From Enterobacter cloacae (GTDB lineage: Bacteria > Pseudomonadota > Gammaproteobacteria > Enterobacterales > Enterobacteriaceae), in assembly GCF_011078175.1 (NCBI RefSeq), contig NZ_JAALCJ010000002.1, forward strand, positions 434,001-498,000: a stretch of 64,000 nt of DNA, written 5' to 3'. Of the stretch, positions 53,683 to 64,000 are shown piece after piece. Made by a program: the position numbers and the translations under genes. The first letter of the stretch is position 1, and each line of letters begins with the position of its first letter. The notes below the pieces were generated by a model. That model did not search any database and was not told the origin of the DNA. It saw only the letters and a program-made list of their open reading frames with translations.

Positions 53683-55554
53683 TTATTGCTCCTGAGTGAC
53701 CACATCACCCAGCTTGATTTTGGCTTCTTTACGCAGGTTGCTCATCATCGCTTCGAACGCAATCTGGGCATTGTTCTGGGTAATGCCCTGAACCATGGCC
53801 TTCTTCTGCGCCTCTGGCAACGTACCGGCTTTCACTTCATCCAGTGCCAGAAGAACCACGTTACCCTGCATATCGGTCGTGGTGCCATAGACCGGTTTGT
53901 CTTTCGCCGGCAGGCTAAGGCCAAACGCCGCCTGGCTGACAGGATCTTGACCGGTACGGCTCAGCGTTTTTGCTTCGCCAAAGCTCAGGCCAGCCGCTTT
54001 CAGCGCATCGTTCTTACCGGCTTTCAGGTCGGCCAGAATTTTCTCTGCATCCAGTTTTGCCTGCTGTGCCGCTTTGTTGTGTTTCACCAGCGCCACGACC
54101 TGATCCTTCACTTCCGCCAGGGGCTTCACTGCCTCGGCTTTGTGCTCGCTGACGCGCAGTACGAACGCACGGTCACCGTCAACGGTGATGATGTCTGAAT
54201 TGCTGCCCGGTGTACCGTTCTCACCGACCAGACCACCATTGAAAATGGCATCTGAAACCGGTTTGAAGTTCAGTTCTTCCGGCAGGCTTTCGTGGCTGAA
54301 CCAGCCCGTCTCAACCGCTTTCACGCCAGCAGCCTGCTCAGCGCCCGCCAGTGATTCGTTGTCGTTGCTTGCGGCATCGCTCACTTTCTGTTGCAGAGCA
54401 TAGAAGGCGTCCAGCGCTTTCTCTTGCTTCACTTTCGCAGCGATATCATCACGAACGTCAGCCAGCGGCTTGGTTTTCGCCGCCACGACATCGTCCAGAC
54501 GTGCCACCAGGAAACCAACGGAGGATTTGATTACACCAGACAGTTGGCCTTTCTCTTTCAGGCCTGCATTTTTCAGCTCGTCCGGGGTAGTGGACTCTTC
54601 CAGCCAGCCCATATCACCGCCGTTTTTGGCAGAAATAATGTCGGTGGATTTTGCTTTCGCGACGGTGGCGAAATCAGCGCCTTTGTTCAGCTCGTCCAGT
54701 ACGGCTTTCGCTTCTGCTTCCGTTTTGGTCTGGATCACGCTGTAACGGTTACGCTGCGGCTGAGTGAACTGATCCTGGTGCTGGTCGTAATAAGACTGGA
54801 TCTCCGCGTCAGTCGCATTTTCCTGCATCGCAGCCGCATCCAGCTTGATGTAGCTTACGCGGAACTGTTCCGGCGAGATGAAATTGTTCTTGTTTTGCTC
54901 GTAGTAAGCATTCACGTCAGCGTCGCTGACCTGCTGCTTCGCCGCCAGTGCGTTGACGTCAATCGTCGCTTCACGCACCACGCGTTGCTGCGCCACCAGG
55001 GACGCCAGCGCTTCAGTTTCACCTTTCAGCATGAAATCGGTGCCCACCACCGCGTTGATCAGCTGTTGCGTAGTCAACTGGTTACGCAGCGCCTGAGCGT
55101 ACTGGTCAGCCGTCATACCCATCTGGTTAACAATGCTGTTGTAACGCGCGTTGTCGAACTTCCCATTAGACTGGAAAGCCTGAGTGGAAAAGATGGCTTT
55201 TTTTACCTGCTCATCACTGATACCCAACCCCAGACTTTTTGCGTACTGATCCAGCAGCGCTTCGTCGATAAGGCGGTTCAGCGTCTGCTGACGCAGGTTT
55301 TTCATATAGCCTTCATTGGCTGCAAGTTCAGAGTATTGGTCGCCCAGCTGTTGCTGCATGCGGTTACGTTCACCAGCAAAAGCATTCTCGAACTGCCCAC
55401 GGCTAATTTCCTGGCCATTCACTTTTGCGGCGTAGTTCGCGCCACCGCCGATGAGGTAACTACTCACGCCGGTCAATATGAACGACACGATAATGATACC
55501 GAAAATAATCTTGAGCACGAGACTGTTAGCAGCCGTGCGTAAGCTGTCCATCAT
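53683..55554 (-). CDS. ppiD: Periplasmic folding chaperone PpiD
   Basis: PpiD is an inner-membrane-anchored chaperone near the SecYEG exit; its single parvulin domain has little isomerase activity. The 623-residue protein has one membrane helix (about 16-34), SurA-like N- and C-terminal helical regions, and a central parvulin domain (about 265-360, NRYSVIQTKTEAEA and GGDMGW). The start is MMDSLRTAAN at 55554; an upstream extension is rejected. A gene of the sigma-E and Cpx regulons in E. coli. Confidence 0.97.
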   Translation of the reverse strand: MMDSLRTAANSLVLKIIFGIIIVSFILTGVSSYLIGGGANYAAKVNGQEISRGQFENAFAGERNRMQQQLGDQYSELAANEGYMKNLRQQTLNRLIDEALLDQYAKSLGLGISDEQVKKAIFSTQAFQSNGKFDNARYNSIVNQMGMTADQYAQALRNQLTTQQLINAVVGTDFMLKGETEALASLVAQQRVVREATIDVNALAAKQQVSDADVNAYYEQNKNNFISPEQFRVSYIKLDAAAMQENATDAEIQSYYDQHQDQFTQPQRNRYSVIQTKTEAEAKAVLDELNKGADFATVAKAKSTDIISAKNGGDMGWLEESTTPDELKNAGLKEKGQLSGVIKSSVGFLVARLDDVVAAKTKPLADVRDDIAAKVKQEKALDAFYALQQKVSDAASNDNESLAGAEQAAGVKAVETGWFSHESLPEELNFKPVSDAIFNGGLVGENGTPGSNSDIITVDGDRAFVLRVSEHKAEAVKPLAEVKDQVVALVKHNKAAQQAKLDAEKILADLKAGKNDALKAAGLSFGEAKTLSRTGQDPVSQAAFGLSLPAKDKPVYGTTTDMQGNVVLLALDEVKAGTLPEAQKKAMVQGITQNNAQIAFEAMMSNLRKEAKIKLGDVVTQEQ

Positions 55555-55766
55555 GGTGTAACAACACTCCGCTGTAGGTGACTGGTTACCTGACGCTAAC
55601 GGAAAATCCTGACCGTCGCGCGTAAAGGCGTATTGTGACAAGAAAACAGGGCAATTGTCAGCCCACAACTCGCATAAACTCGCACAAATCAGGTCTGGAC
55701 AAACAAAAAAGGCACATCAAACGATGCGCCCTTGTACTTTTCAGCTTCCCTGGAGCGGGAAAGCAA

Positions 55767-56039
55767 TCAGTTTACTGCGTCTTTCAGCGCTTTACCTGCA
55801 CGGAAACCCGGCACTTTAGCGGCAGCAATGGTGATTTCTTTACCGGTCTGAGGGTTGCGGCCAGTACGGGCTGCACGCTCTTTAACCGCAAAAGTACCGA
55901 AGCCTACCAGTGCAACGTCGTCCCCAGCTTGCAGAGATTCAGTAACAGAAGCAATTAAAGCATCTAAAGCACGTCCCGCTGCGGCTTTAGAAATATCAGC
56001 ACCCGCAGCAATTTTGTCAATCAGTTGAGATTTATTCAC
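55767..56039 (-). CDS. hupB: DNA-binding protein HU-beta
   Basis: HU-beta is a small histone-like subunit that bends DNA as a dimer with HU-alpha. The 90-residue protein carries the IHF/HU signature [13 protein letters not shown] in its DNA-contacting arms and the helical core [26 protein letters not shown] precedes the ATG. It is downstream of lon with a separate promoter region of about 200 bases. Confidence 0.98.
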   Translation of the reverse strand: MNKSQLIDKIAAGADISKAAAGRALDALIASVTESLQAGDDVALVGFGTFAVKERAARTGRNPQTGKEITIAAAKVPGFRAGKALKDAVN

Positions 56040-56185
56040 TGTTCTCTTCCTCTCTTTATAATTTATATCGCACCTGAATCCTTCACAGCGCGACCGCGCA
56101 GCAGTTATATCAGTCCTGCTATGACCTTACAACACCCGTTGTTGATGGCTAACCCAATCAGCAATCTAAATTAGCTATACAAAAA

Positions 56186-56219
56186 AAGGCTGGCAAGTAC
56201 GAAATGACTTACCAGCCTT
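56186..56219 (-). terminator. Intrinsic terminator of lon
   Basis: Stem AAGGCTGG/CCAGCCTT, extended by AAGT/ACTT, is followed on the minus strand by a seven-base T run. It lies 30 bases after the lon stop and upstream of the hupB promoter. Confidence 0.88.
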
Positions 56220-56249
56220 GTTTTTATTGGCGCTCTTTGCGCAAGGTCA

Positions 56250-58604
56250 CTATTTTGCGGTTACAACCTGCATTCCGGACGGTTCATTTTGCAGTGCGAG
56301 AGTCAGAACTTCCTCAATGCGTTTCACCGGATGGATCTGCAAGTCGGCAATAACGTTGTCCGGAATCTCTTCCAGATCGCGTTTATTTTCGTAAGGAATC
56401 AATACGGTTTTGATCCCACCGCGGTGTGCCGCCAGCAGTTTTTCTTTTAACCCACCGATTGGCAGTACCTGTCCACGCAGCGTAATTTCACCGGTCATGG
56501 CTACATCCGCACGAACCGGGTTACCTGTCAGGCAGGAAACCAGTGCCGTACACATAGCAATACCCGCGCTTGGGCCATCTTTCGGCGTCGCCCCTTCCGG
56601 AACGTGAACGTGAATGTCGCGTTTTTCGTAGAAATCAGGGTTAATACCCAGTTTTTCCGCGCGCGCGCGCACCACGGTCAGCGCCGCCTGGATGGACTCC
56701 TGCATCACTTCACCCAGCGAGCCGGTGTAGGTCAGCTTGCCTTTGCCCGGAACGCAGGCGGTTTCGATGGTCAGCAGATCGCCACCCACTTCCGTCCATG
56801 CCAGACCGGTCACCTGGCCAACGCGGTTTTCGTTATCCGCACGGCCATAGTCGAAGCGCTGAACGCCCAGGTAGGCATGCAGATTGTCGCCGTTAATCAC
56901 GATGTGCTTCAGGCTCTTATCCAGCAGAAGCTGTTTCACCGCCTTACGGCACAGTTTCGAGATCTCACGCTCAAGGCTACGCACGCCCGCTTCACGGGTA
57001 TAGTAACGAATAATGCCGACAATGGCGCTGTCCTCAACGGTCAGCTCGTTAGCCTTCAGCGCGTTACGCTCAATCTGCTTCGGCAGCAGGTGCTGTTTAG
57101 CAATGTTCAGCTTCTCGTCTTCGGTATAGCCGGACAGACGGATCACTTCCATACGGTCCAGCAGCGGTGCCGGAATGTTCATGGAGTTGGAGGTCGCGAC
57201 GAACATCACATCGCTCAGGTCGTAGTCGACTTCCAGATAGTGATCGCTGAACGCGACGTTCTGCTCTGGGTCAAGCACTTCCAGCAGCGCCGACGCCGGA
57301 TCGCCACGCATGTCCGAAGACATTTTGTCGATCTCATCGAGCAGGAACAGCGGGTTTTTGACGCCCACTTTTGCCATCTTCTGGATCAGCTTGCCCGGCA
57401 TCGAACCGATATAGGTACGACGGTGGCCGCGGATTTCCGCTTCATCACGCACGCCGCCCAGCGCCATACGGATGTATTTACGTCCGGTCGCTTTGGCGAT
57501 GGACTGCCCCAGAGAGGTTTTACCCACGCCTGGAGGCCCTACCAGGCACAGGATTGGGCCTTTGATTTTGTTCACACGGCTCTGTACGGCGAGGTACTCA
57601 AGAATGCGGTCTTTCACGCGTTCCAGGCCGTAGTGGTCGGTGTCCAGGATCTCCTGGGCCTGACGCAGGTCTTTTTTGACCTTGCTGCGGGCATTCCAAG
57701 GAACCTGCACCATCCACTCGATATAGCCACGTACAACCGTCGCTTCCGCCGACATCGGAGACATCATTTTCAGCTTCTGCAACTCAGCTTCGGCTTTCTC
57801 TTTCGCCTCTTTCGGCATCTTCGCCGCATCGATCTTACGCTTCAGCGCTTCGTTTTCATCCGGTGCGTCGTCCATCTCGCCGAGCTCTTTCTGAATGGCT
57901 TTCATTTGCTCGTTCAGATAGTACTCACGCTGCGATTTTTCCATCTGCTTTTTGACGCGGTTGCGAATGCGCTTCTCAACCTGAAGCAGATCGATCTCAG
58001 ACTCCATCATCGCCATCAGGTATTCCAGACGTTCGTTAACGTCGGACATTTCGAGCACGGACTGTTTGTCAGCAAGCTTCAGCGGCATGTGCGCGGCGAT
58101 GGTATCCGCCAGACGTGCAGGATCGTCGATGCTGTTCAGCGACGTCAGCACTTCAGGTGGGATTTTCTTGTTCAGTTTGATGTAGCCTTCGAACTGGCTG
58201 ATCGCGGTGCGTACCAGTACTTCCTGCTCGCGCTCATCAAGTTCCGGTGAATCAAGGTACTCTGCCTTCGCAGAGAAATGCTCGCCATCGTCTGACAAAG
58301 TGGTAATACGCGCACGCTGTAGGCCTTCCACCAGCACCTTTACGGTGCCATCTGGCAGCTTCAGCATCTGCAAAATAGAGGCCACGGTCCCGACGGTGAA
58401 AAGATCGTTTACACCCGGCTCATCCGTTGATGCTTCCTTCTGCGCGACCAGCATGATTTTTTTATCATGATCCATGGCGGCTTCGAGGCAACGGATAGAT
58501 TTTTCCCGCCCTACAAATAAGGGTATGACCATGTGCGGATAAACCACCACATCGCGCAACGGCAATACGGGGATTTCAATGCGTTCAGAACGCTCAGGAT
58601 TCAT
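56250..58604 (-). CDS. lon: ATP-dependent protease Lon
   Basis: Lon degrades misfolded proteins and regulators such as SulA and RcsA. The 784-residue protein has the N-terminal substrate domain, a coiled coil, an AAA+ module with Walker [12 protein letters not shown] near residue 356 and the proteolytic domain with the catalytic serine in [10 protein letters not shown] and lysine in [10 protein letters not shown]. The length equals E. coli Lon. A sigma-32 promoter lies upstream. Confidence 0.98.
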   Translation of the reverse strand: MNPERSERIEIPVLPLRDVVVYPHMVIPLFVGREKSIRCLEAAMDHDKKIMLVAQKEASTDEPGVNDLFTVGTVASILQMLKLPDGTVKVLVEGLQRARITTLSDDGEHFSAKAEYLDSPELDEREQEVLVRTAISQFEGYIKLNKKIPPEVLTSLNSIDDPARLADTIAAHMPLKLADKQSVLEMSDVNERLEYLMAMMESEIDLLQVEKRIRNRVKKQMEKSQREYYLNEQMKAIQKELGEMDDAPDENEALKRKIDAAKMPKEAKEKAEAELQKLKMMSPMSAEATVVRGYIEWMVQVPWNARSKVKKDLRQAQEILDTDHYGLERVKDRILEYLAVQSRVNKIKGPILCLVGPPGVGKTSLGQSIAKATGRKYIRMALGGVRDEAEIRGHRRTYIGSMPGKLIQKMAKVGVKNPLFLLDEIDKMSSDMRGDPASALLEVLDPEQNVAFSDHYLEVDYDLSDVMFVATSNSMNIPAPLLDRMEVIRLSGYTEDEKLNIAKQHLLPKQIERNALKANELTVEDSAIVGIIRYYTREAGVRSLEREISKLCRKAVKQLLLDKSLKHIVINGDNLHAYLGVQRFDYGRADNENRVGQVTGLAWTEVGGDLLTIETACVPGKGKLTYTGSLGEVMQESIQAALTVVRARAEKLGINPDFYEKRDIHVHVPEGATPKDGPSAGIAMCTALVSCLTGNPVRADVAMTGEITLRGQVLPIGGLKEKLLAAHRGGIKTVLIPYENKRDLEEIPDNVIADLQIHPVKRIEEVLTLALQNEPSGMQVVTAK

Positions 58605-58685
58605 AGAGCTCTCTCTTAGTTTAGTGTCCGCCAGGTAAACTGGTCATGTAACTGTGCTTCACACAACCATTAACATGTAATCCAG

Positions 58686-58714
58686 TATATGGGGATGTTT
58701 CCCATACATTCAAC
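58686..58714 (-). promoter_or_regulatory. Sigma-32 heat-shock promoter of lon
   Basis: On the minus strand GTTGAA (58709-58714) is followed after 14 bases by CCCCATATA (58686-58694), matching the sigma-32 consensus and nearly identical to the E. coli lon promoter. It lies about 82 bases upstream of the ATG. Confidence 0.87.
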
Positions 58715-58788
58715 GCCATGAATACGGAAAAAGTAAAGGGGAGATAAAATCCCCCCTTTTTGATTAACTGATTGTATGAAATGGTGAA

Positions 58789-60063
58789 TTATTCGCCAGA
58801 TGCCTGCTGCGCTTCCGGTTTACCGTAAATCAGTAACGGCTTGGTCTGGCCACCAATGACGGACTCATCGATCACAACTTTTTCAACGTCTTCCATAGAA
58901 GGAAGATCGTACATTGTGTCGAGCAATGCTGCTTCTACGATAGAACGCAGACCACGGGCACCGGTTTTACGCGCCATCGCTTTCTTGGCAATCGCGTCCA
59001 GTGCTTCGTCGCGGAATTCCAGCTCAACGCCTTCCAGATTGAACAGCGCCTGATACTGTTTGGTCAGCGCGTTTTTCGGCTCTTTCAGGATCTGAATCAG
59101 CGCATCTTCGCTCAGTTCGTTCAGGGTCGCTACAACCGGCAGACGGCCGATAAATTCTGGAATCAAACCAAATTTGATCAGATCTTCCGGTTCAACCTGC
59201 GCCAGCAGCTGGCCTTCATTTGGTTTTTCAGACGTGGCTTTCACCGTTGCGCCAAAACCAATGCCGGAGCCGGTTTCCACACGGTGAGAAATCACTTTAT
59301 CCAGGCCTGCAAACGCACCGCCACAGATAAACAGGATCTTGGAGGTATCAACCTGCAAGAATTCCTGCTGCGGATGTTTACGCCCACCCTGCGGTGGAAC
59401 AGCCGCAACCGTACCTTCAATCAGCTTCAGGAGCGCTTGCTGCACGCCTTCGCCCGATACGTCACGGGTGATGGACGGGTTGTCTGATTTACGAGAGATT
59501 TTGTCGATCTCATCGATATAGACGATCCCGCGCTGGGCTTTCTGTACGTCGTAATCGCACTTCTGGAGCAGCTTCTGGATAATATTTTCAACGTCTTCAC
59601 CCACATAACCGGCCTCGGTCAGGGTGGTAGCGTCCGCCATAGTGAACGGAACATCCAGCAGGCGCGCCAGCGTTTCCGCCAGCAGGGTTTTACCGGAACC
59701 GGTCGGCCCGATAAGCAGAATGTTACTTTTGCCCAGTTCTACGCCATTGCTGGTATCGCCGTTACGCAGACGTTTGTAGTGGTTGTATACCGCCACCGCC
59801 AACACTTTTTTCGCCTGCTCCTGACCAATGACATAGTCGTCCAGGTGGTGGCGAATTTCGTGTGGCGTTGGTAACGCGCTGCGCTCACGGTGCGGCGCGA
59901 CTTCTTTAATCTCTTCGCGAATGATGTCGTTACATAAATCGACGCATTCGTCGCAGATATACACGGACGGCCCGGCAATCAGTTTACGCACTTCATGCTG
60001 GCTTTTGCCGCAAAAAGAGCAGTACAGCAGTTTGCCCGAACCATCTTTGCGTTTATCTGTCAT
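58789..60063 (-). CDS. clpX: ClpX ATPase subunit of ClpXP
   Basis: ClpX unfolds tagged substrates, including SsrA-tagged proteins, and feeds them to ClpP. The 424-residue protein has the N-terminal zinc domain with C15, C18, C37 and C40, the AAA+ domain with Walker [12 protein letters not shown] near 119 and the DEIDK Walker B. The start [10 protein letters not shown] is at 60063; an upstream extension of 16 codons is rejected. It follows clpP on the same strand by 127 bases. Confidence 0.98.
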   Translation of the reverse strand: MTDKRKDGSGKLLYCSFCGKSQHEVRKLIAGPSVYICDECVDLCNDIIREEIKEVAPHRERSALPTPHEIRHHLDDYVIGQEQAKKVLAVAVYNHYKRLRNGDTSNGVELGKSNILLIGPTGSGKTLLAETLARLLDVPFTMADATTLTEAGYVGEDVENIIQKLLQKCDYDVQKAQRGIVYIDEIDKISRKSDNPSITRDVSGEGVQQALLKLIEGTVAAVPPQGGRKHPQQEFLQVDTSKILFICGGAFAGLDKVISHRVETGSGIGFGATVKATSEKPNEGQLLAQVEPEDLIKFGLIPEFIGRLPVVATLNELSEDALIQILKEPKNALTKQYQALFNLEGVELEFRDEALDAIAKKAMARKTGARGLRSIVEAALLDTMYDLPSMEDVEKVVIDESVIGGQTKPLLIYGKPEAQQASGE

Positions 60064-60190
60064 GAGTCCAAACCTCTTTTTAAGTTCTATGTGCCGCACA
60101 TGACGACGCAAATGCCATTCTCAGACGCAAGCTGCTTACAGGCAACGTGCCGCCCTACCTTAGTATAGCGGCACACTCGCGTCGCGGGCA

Positions 60191-60814
60191 TCAATTACGA
60201 TGGGTCAAAATGGAGTCGACTAAGCCGTACTCAACTGCCTCTGGTGCAGAGAGGAAGCGATCGCGTTCGGTATCGCGCTCGATCTGCTCGAGAGGTTGAC
60301 CCGTATGCTGCGCCATAAGTTCATTCATGCGCGCTTTTACTTTCAGAATTTCTCGGGCGTGGATTTCAATATCCGTCGCCTGACCCTGATAACCCCCCAG
60401 CGGCTGGTGAATCATCACGCGGGAATTTGGCAGGCAGAAACGCTTACCTTTCGCCCCTGCGGTTAACAGGAAGGCACCCATGGATGCCGCCTGCCCCATA
60501 CAAATGGTGCTGACATCCGGCTTGATGAATTGCATGGTGTCATAAATAGACATACCCGCCGTAATCACACCGCCCGGCGAGTTAATGTACAGGTAAATGT
60601 CTTTTTCCGGGTTTTCCGCTTCCAGGAACAGCATCTGCGCCACGATCAGGTTAGCCATATGGTCTTCTACCTGGCCGGTCAGAAAGATAACGCGTTCCTT
60701 GAGCAGACGGGAATAGATATCGAAAGAACGCTCACCGCGTGAGGTCTGTTCAATAACCATTGGCACCAGCGCCATATGGGGTGCAAAGTTATCTCGTTCG
60801 CCACTGTATGACAT
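60191..60814 (-). CDS. clpP: ClpP proteolytic subunit
   Basis: ClpP is the serine protease core of ClpXP and ClpAP. The 207-residue protein has a short propeptide (about 14 residues, ending PHMALVP), catalytic S111 in GQAASMGAF and H136 in VMIHQPLGG, and the [12 protein letters not shown] end. The ATG at 60814 matches the E. coli length; a 26-codon in-frame extension is rejected. GGAGACGG precedes it. Confidence 0.98.
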   Translation of the reverse strand: MSYSGERDNFAPHMALVPMVIEQTSRGERSFDIYSRLLKERVIFLTGQVEDHMANLIVAQMLFLEAENPEKDIYLYINSPGGVITAGMSIYDTMQFIKPDVSTICMGQAASMGAFLLTAGAKGKRFCLPNSRVMIHQPLGGYQGQATDIEIHAREILKVKARMNELMAQHTGQPLEQIERDTERDRFLSAPEAVEYGLVDSILTHRN

Positions 60815-61012
60815 TTCCGTCTCCTGGTTCAAAATTGAAAACACCTGCTGTACTGATTGTAACCTTATGGACGGATTATCAGCCAGTCTCAATCATCGTG
60901 ATTACATACTAATGGGGGTCGCCACGCCCTATTTCAAGCATAACAACGTTTTGTTGTAACGCTAACACTGAAAGGGCGTTTTAGCACCCTTCCAGGACCA
61001 AAGCTGTGATAA

Positions 61013-61048
61013 AAAAAACCCGTCGCCGGAGGGCAACGGGTTTTTTGT
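61013..61048 (-). terminator. Intrinsic terminator of tig
   Basis: Stem of CCCGT/ACGGG with a GGCG/TGCC inner pairing, flanked by A6 and T8, lies 27 bases past the tig stop. T runs are present on both strands, strongest on the minus strand. Confidence 0.88.
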
Positions 61049-61074
61049 TCAAACTTTAAACCGTTGGGGCGAAA

Positions 61075-62382
<1,308 letters not shown>

Positions 62383-62626
62383 TCAAAAAAATCACAGTGC
62401 TCGGTCAACTCTGAATCTGTCTGTTATACCGGGATGCTCTCTTATGTGCAGATTCACATTCCCTGTCGCCAGAATCATCCCGAAGACATTCAATAAGACG
62501 CGGCATTATAGCGGCATCACTTAGGTGAGTCGAGAACGGTTGGGGCATGTTGCTGCGGCTTTTTTCACACTTTAAGGCTATTTTTAGCCTTAAAAACGCG
62601 CCATCCGCTCAAAACTCAGACAAAAC

Positions 62627-62648
62627 AAAACGGCCCAAAGGCCGTTTT
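62627..62648. terminator. Terminator of bolA
   Basis: Arms AAAACGGCC and GGCCGTTTT with a CAAA loop are flanked by A- and T-rich tracts. It lies 57 bases past the bolA stop on the minus strand. Confidence 0.85.
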
Positions 62649-62704
62649 GACGAAATCTGTAAGCAACATACTGGAAAAACTCCGGCGGTTGCAAATCCGA
62701 TTTA

Positions 62705-63022
62705 TCAGGCGATGGTGCCTGCACCCCGACAAGGCGGTGATGCGAATACCGTATCCTGTAACCCTTCCCATTCCTTAATGGTGTAGGTATGCAGCGCCAG
62801 CGCATGTACGGTTGTGGAGAGTTCTTCCGTCAAGGTGCTGTAGATCAAGCGGTGTCGGTTCAGGAAACGTTCTCCCGTGAAGCGATCGCTGACCAGAACC
62901 ACTTTAAAGTGGCTTTCAGAACCTGCCGGCACGTTATGACGATAGCTTTCGTCGACAACTTCGAGAAACACAGGGTTGAACGCTGCCCTTAATTTTTCTT
63001 CTATCTGTTCACGTATCATCAT
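62705..63022 (-). CDS. bolA: BolA stress-response protein
   Basis: BolA is a stress-induced morphogene product that binds monothiol glutaredoxin and iron-sulfur clusters and regulates several promoters. The 105-residue protein keeps the BolA fold with the [23 protein letters not shown] segment in which a histidine is the cluster ligand. It starts [10 protein letters not shown]; the second ATG is possible. GGAGGAG lies 8 bases upstream. Confidence 0.96.
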   Translation of the reverse strand: MMIREQIEEKLRAAFNPVFLEVVDESYRHNVPAGSESHFKVVLVSDRFTGERFLNRHRLIYSTLTEELSTTVHALALHTYTIKEWEGLQDTVFASPPCRGAGTIA

Positions 63023-63325
63023 GAAATCACTCCTCCGACAACGCTAAGATGTCACCCATCCCTTTAAATATTAGCCGCTTTTACCGGTTCCATTACACCT
63101 TGACAACAAATATTTAGCTTTCGTCTGATTTTCTCATCCAAACGAATGAAGTTCACTATGTGGTTCATACGTTTTGTCACTTACAGGCAAAGAAAAGCGG
63201 AAAGCTGGTCAGTTTTCAGACAAGGCGATGAATTTACATGCATTGACCACTTCCCCTGGCCGTTGGCGATGTTATGATGGCGGCAATTTTTCTCTCTTTG
63301 CTTACGATTCGTTGAGAACCCGAAA
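63023..63325. other. Divergent promoter region between bolA and yajG
   Basis: About 300 bases separate the two starts. It must hold the bolA growth-phase promoters and the yajG promoter. I see AT-rich stretches near 63070-63150 but no site I can assign with confidence. Confidence 0.4.
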
Positions 63326-63904
63326 ATGTTAAAAAAAATCTTCTTTCCGTTGGTAGCACTCTTTATGCTCGCCGGTTGCGCGACCCCGCCGACGACCATT
63401 GACGTTTCACCAAAAATTACGCTGCCTCAGCAGGATCCAAGCCTGATGGGCGTTACGGTCAGCATTAATGGCGCCGATCAGCGTCAGGACCAGGCGCTGG
63501 CGAAAGTGACTCGTGACAACCAGCAGGTCACGCTGACCGCCTCCCGCGACCTGCGCTTCCTGTTGCAGGAAGTGCTGGAGAAACAGATGACCTCCCGCGG
63601 CTACATGATTGGCCCAAGCGGCGCAGTTGACCTGCAAATCATCGTGAACAACCTGTACGCTGACGTCTCCCAGGGTAACGTTCGCTACAACATTGCCACC
63701 AAAGCCGATATTGCCATCATCGCTACCGCGAAGAATGGTAACAAAATGAACAAAAACTATCGGGCGAGCTATTCCGTTGAAGGCGCATTCCAGGCCTCCA
63801 ACAAAAATATCGCTGACGCGGTTAACAGCGTGCTGACTGACACCATTGCCGACATGGCACAGGACACCAGCATTCACGACTTCATCAAGCAGAACGCCCG
63901 TTAA
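63326..63904 (+). CDS. yajG: Lipoprotein YajG
   Basis: YajG is an outer-membrane lipoprotein encoded upstream of ampG, with no firm function. The 192-residue protein has a lipoprotein signal with lipobox LAGC and C18, then a soluble domain (DUF/YajG) with two similar beta-rich halves. It ends HDFIKQNAR like E. coli YajG. ampG starts 45 bases downstream, so the two are likely one operon. Confidence 0.96.
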   Translation: MLKKIFFPLVALFMLAGCATPPTTIDVSPKITLPQQDPSLMGVTVSINGADQRQDQALAKVTRDNQQVTLTASRDLRFLLQEVLEKQMTSRGYMIGPSGAVDLQIIVNNLYADVSQGNVRYNIATKADIAIIATAKNGNKMNKNYRASYSVEGAFQASNKNIADAVNSVLTDTIADMAQDTSIHDFIKQNAR

Positions 63905-63949
63905 TCCTGCTGTCTGGCCCGGTGCTTCACCGGGTCAGTTCATAAGAAC

Positions 63950-64000
63950 ATGTCCAGTCACTACTTACGCATTTTCCAGCAACCGAAATCAGCTATTCTG
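63950..64000 (+). CDS. ampG: Muropeptide permease AmpG, 5' end only
   Basis: The first 17 codons, MSSHYLRIFQQPKSAIL, match the N-terminus of E. coli AmpG, which imports GlcNAc-anhydroMurNAc peptides for cell-wall recycling and AmpC control. AGAAC precedes the ATG. The gene continues beyond the window edge. Confidence 0.88.
   Translation, partial: MSSHYLRIFQQPKSAIL

Noticed and set aside
54391..55542. 383-codon open frame opposite ppiD
   Set aside because: Antisense shadow of ppiD; no domains or start signal.
56604..58250. 548-codon open frame on the plus strand opposite lon
   Set aside because: Antisense shadow of lon, rich in histidine, arginine and phenylalanine as expected from the complementary codons; no family features.

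Overview
The window is a stretch of chromosome from a member of the Enterobacteriaceae, most likely Enterobacter or a close relative. Genes follow the Escherichia coli order from ybaK to ampG, in reversed orientation, at high protein identity, as judged by recall of the E. coli proteins. It differs from E. coli in three ways: no aes between gsk and hemH, no ybaA beside ffs, and an accessory block between pdeB and ffs.

Layout. 1-20.3 kb: the small RNA chiX, then ybaK, ushA, fsr, ybaL, gsk, hemH, adk, htpG, recR, ybaB, dnaX (with its programmed frameshift site), apt, ybaN, priC, ybaM, mscK and acrR. 20.4-25.9 kb: acrAB efflux genes with the AcrR operator and a marbox, then tomB-hha. 26.1-29.8 kb: maa, ylaC, a stretch of gene remnants, a Zur-controlled pair of zinc-free ribosomal protein paralogues (rpmE2, rpmJ2), and pdeB. 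29.8-39.8 kb is the accessory block: lacZ-lacI without lacY or lacA, a divergent yczE/MocR-type regulator pair, a two-gene unit resembling a toxin-antitoxin module, and one gene joining a DNA methyltransferase to a BsuBI/PstI-type endonuclease. 39.8-64 kb returns to the conserved backbone: ffs (4.5S RNA), ybaZ, ybaY, tesB, amtB-glnK, mdlAB, decR/cdsH, cof, an SgrR-like gene, queC, fadM, ybaV, ppiD, hupB, lon, clpX, clpP, tig, bolA, yajG and the first codons of ampG.

Functional groupings. Protein quality control is concentrated at the right end (ppiD, lon, clpXP, tig), with htpG on the left; lon and htpG have sigma-32-like promoters. Nitrogen sensing is amtB-glnK, with a sigma-54 promoter and an NtrC-like site. 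DNA replication and repair are dnaX, ybaB-recR, priC and ybaZ. The lac locus keeps the promoter, CRP-site spacing and O2 operator of E. coli lac and has an extra operator upstream of lacI.

The least expected structure is a family of short GC-rich palindromic repeats lying directly after stop codons. Four copies are fused to a conserved intrinsic terminator, and in ybaM and mscK the repeat supplies the protein's C-terminal tail. The second is the methyltransferase-endonuclease fusion, which retains a Shine-Dalgarno sequence and ATG exactly where a separate endonuclease gene would begin.
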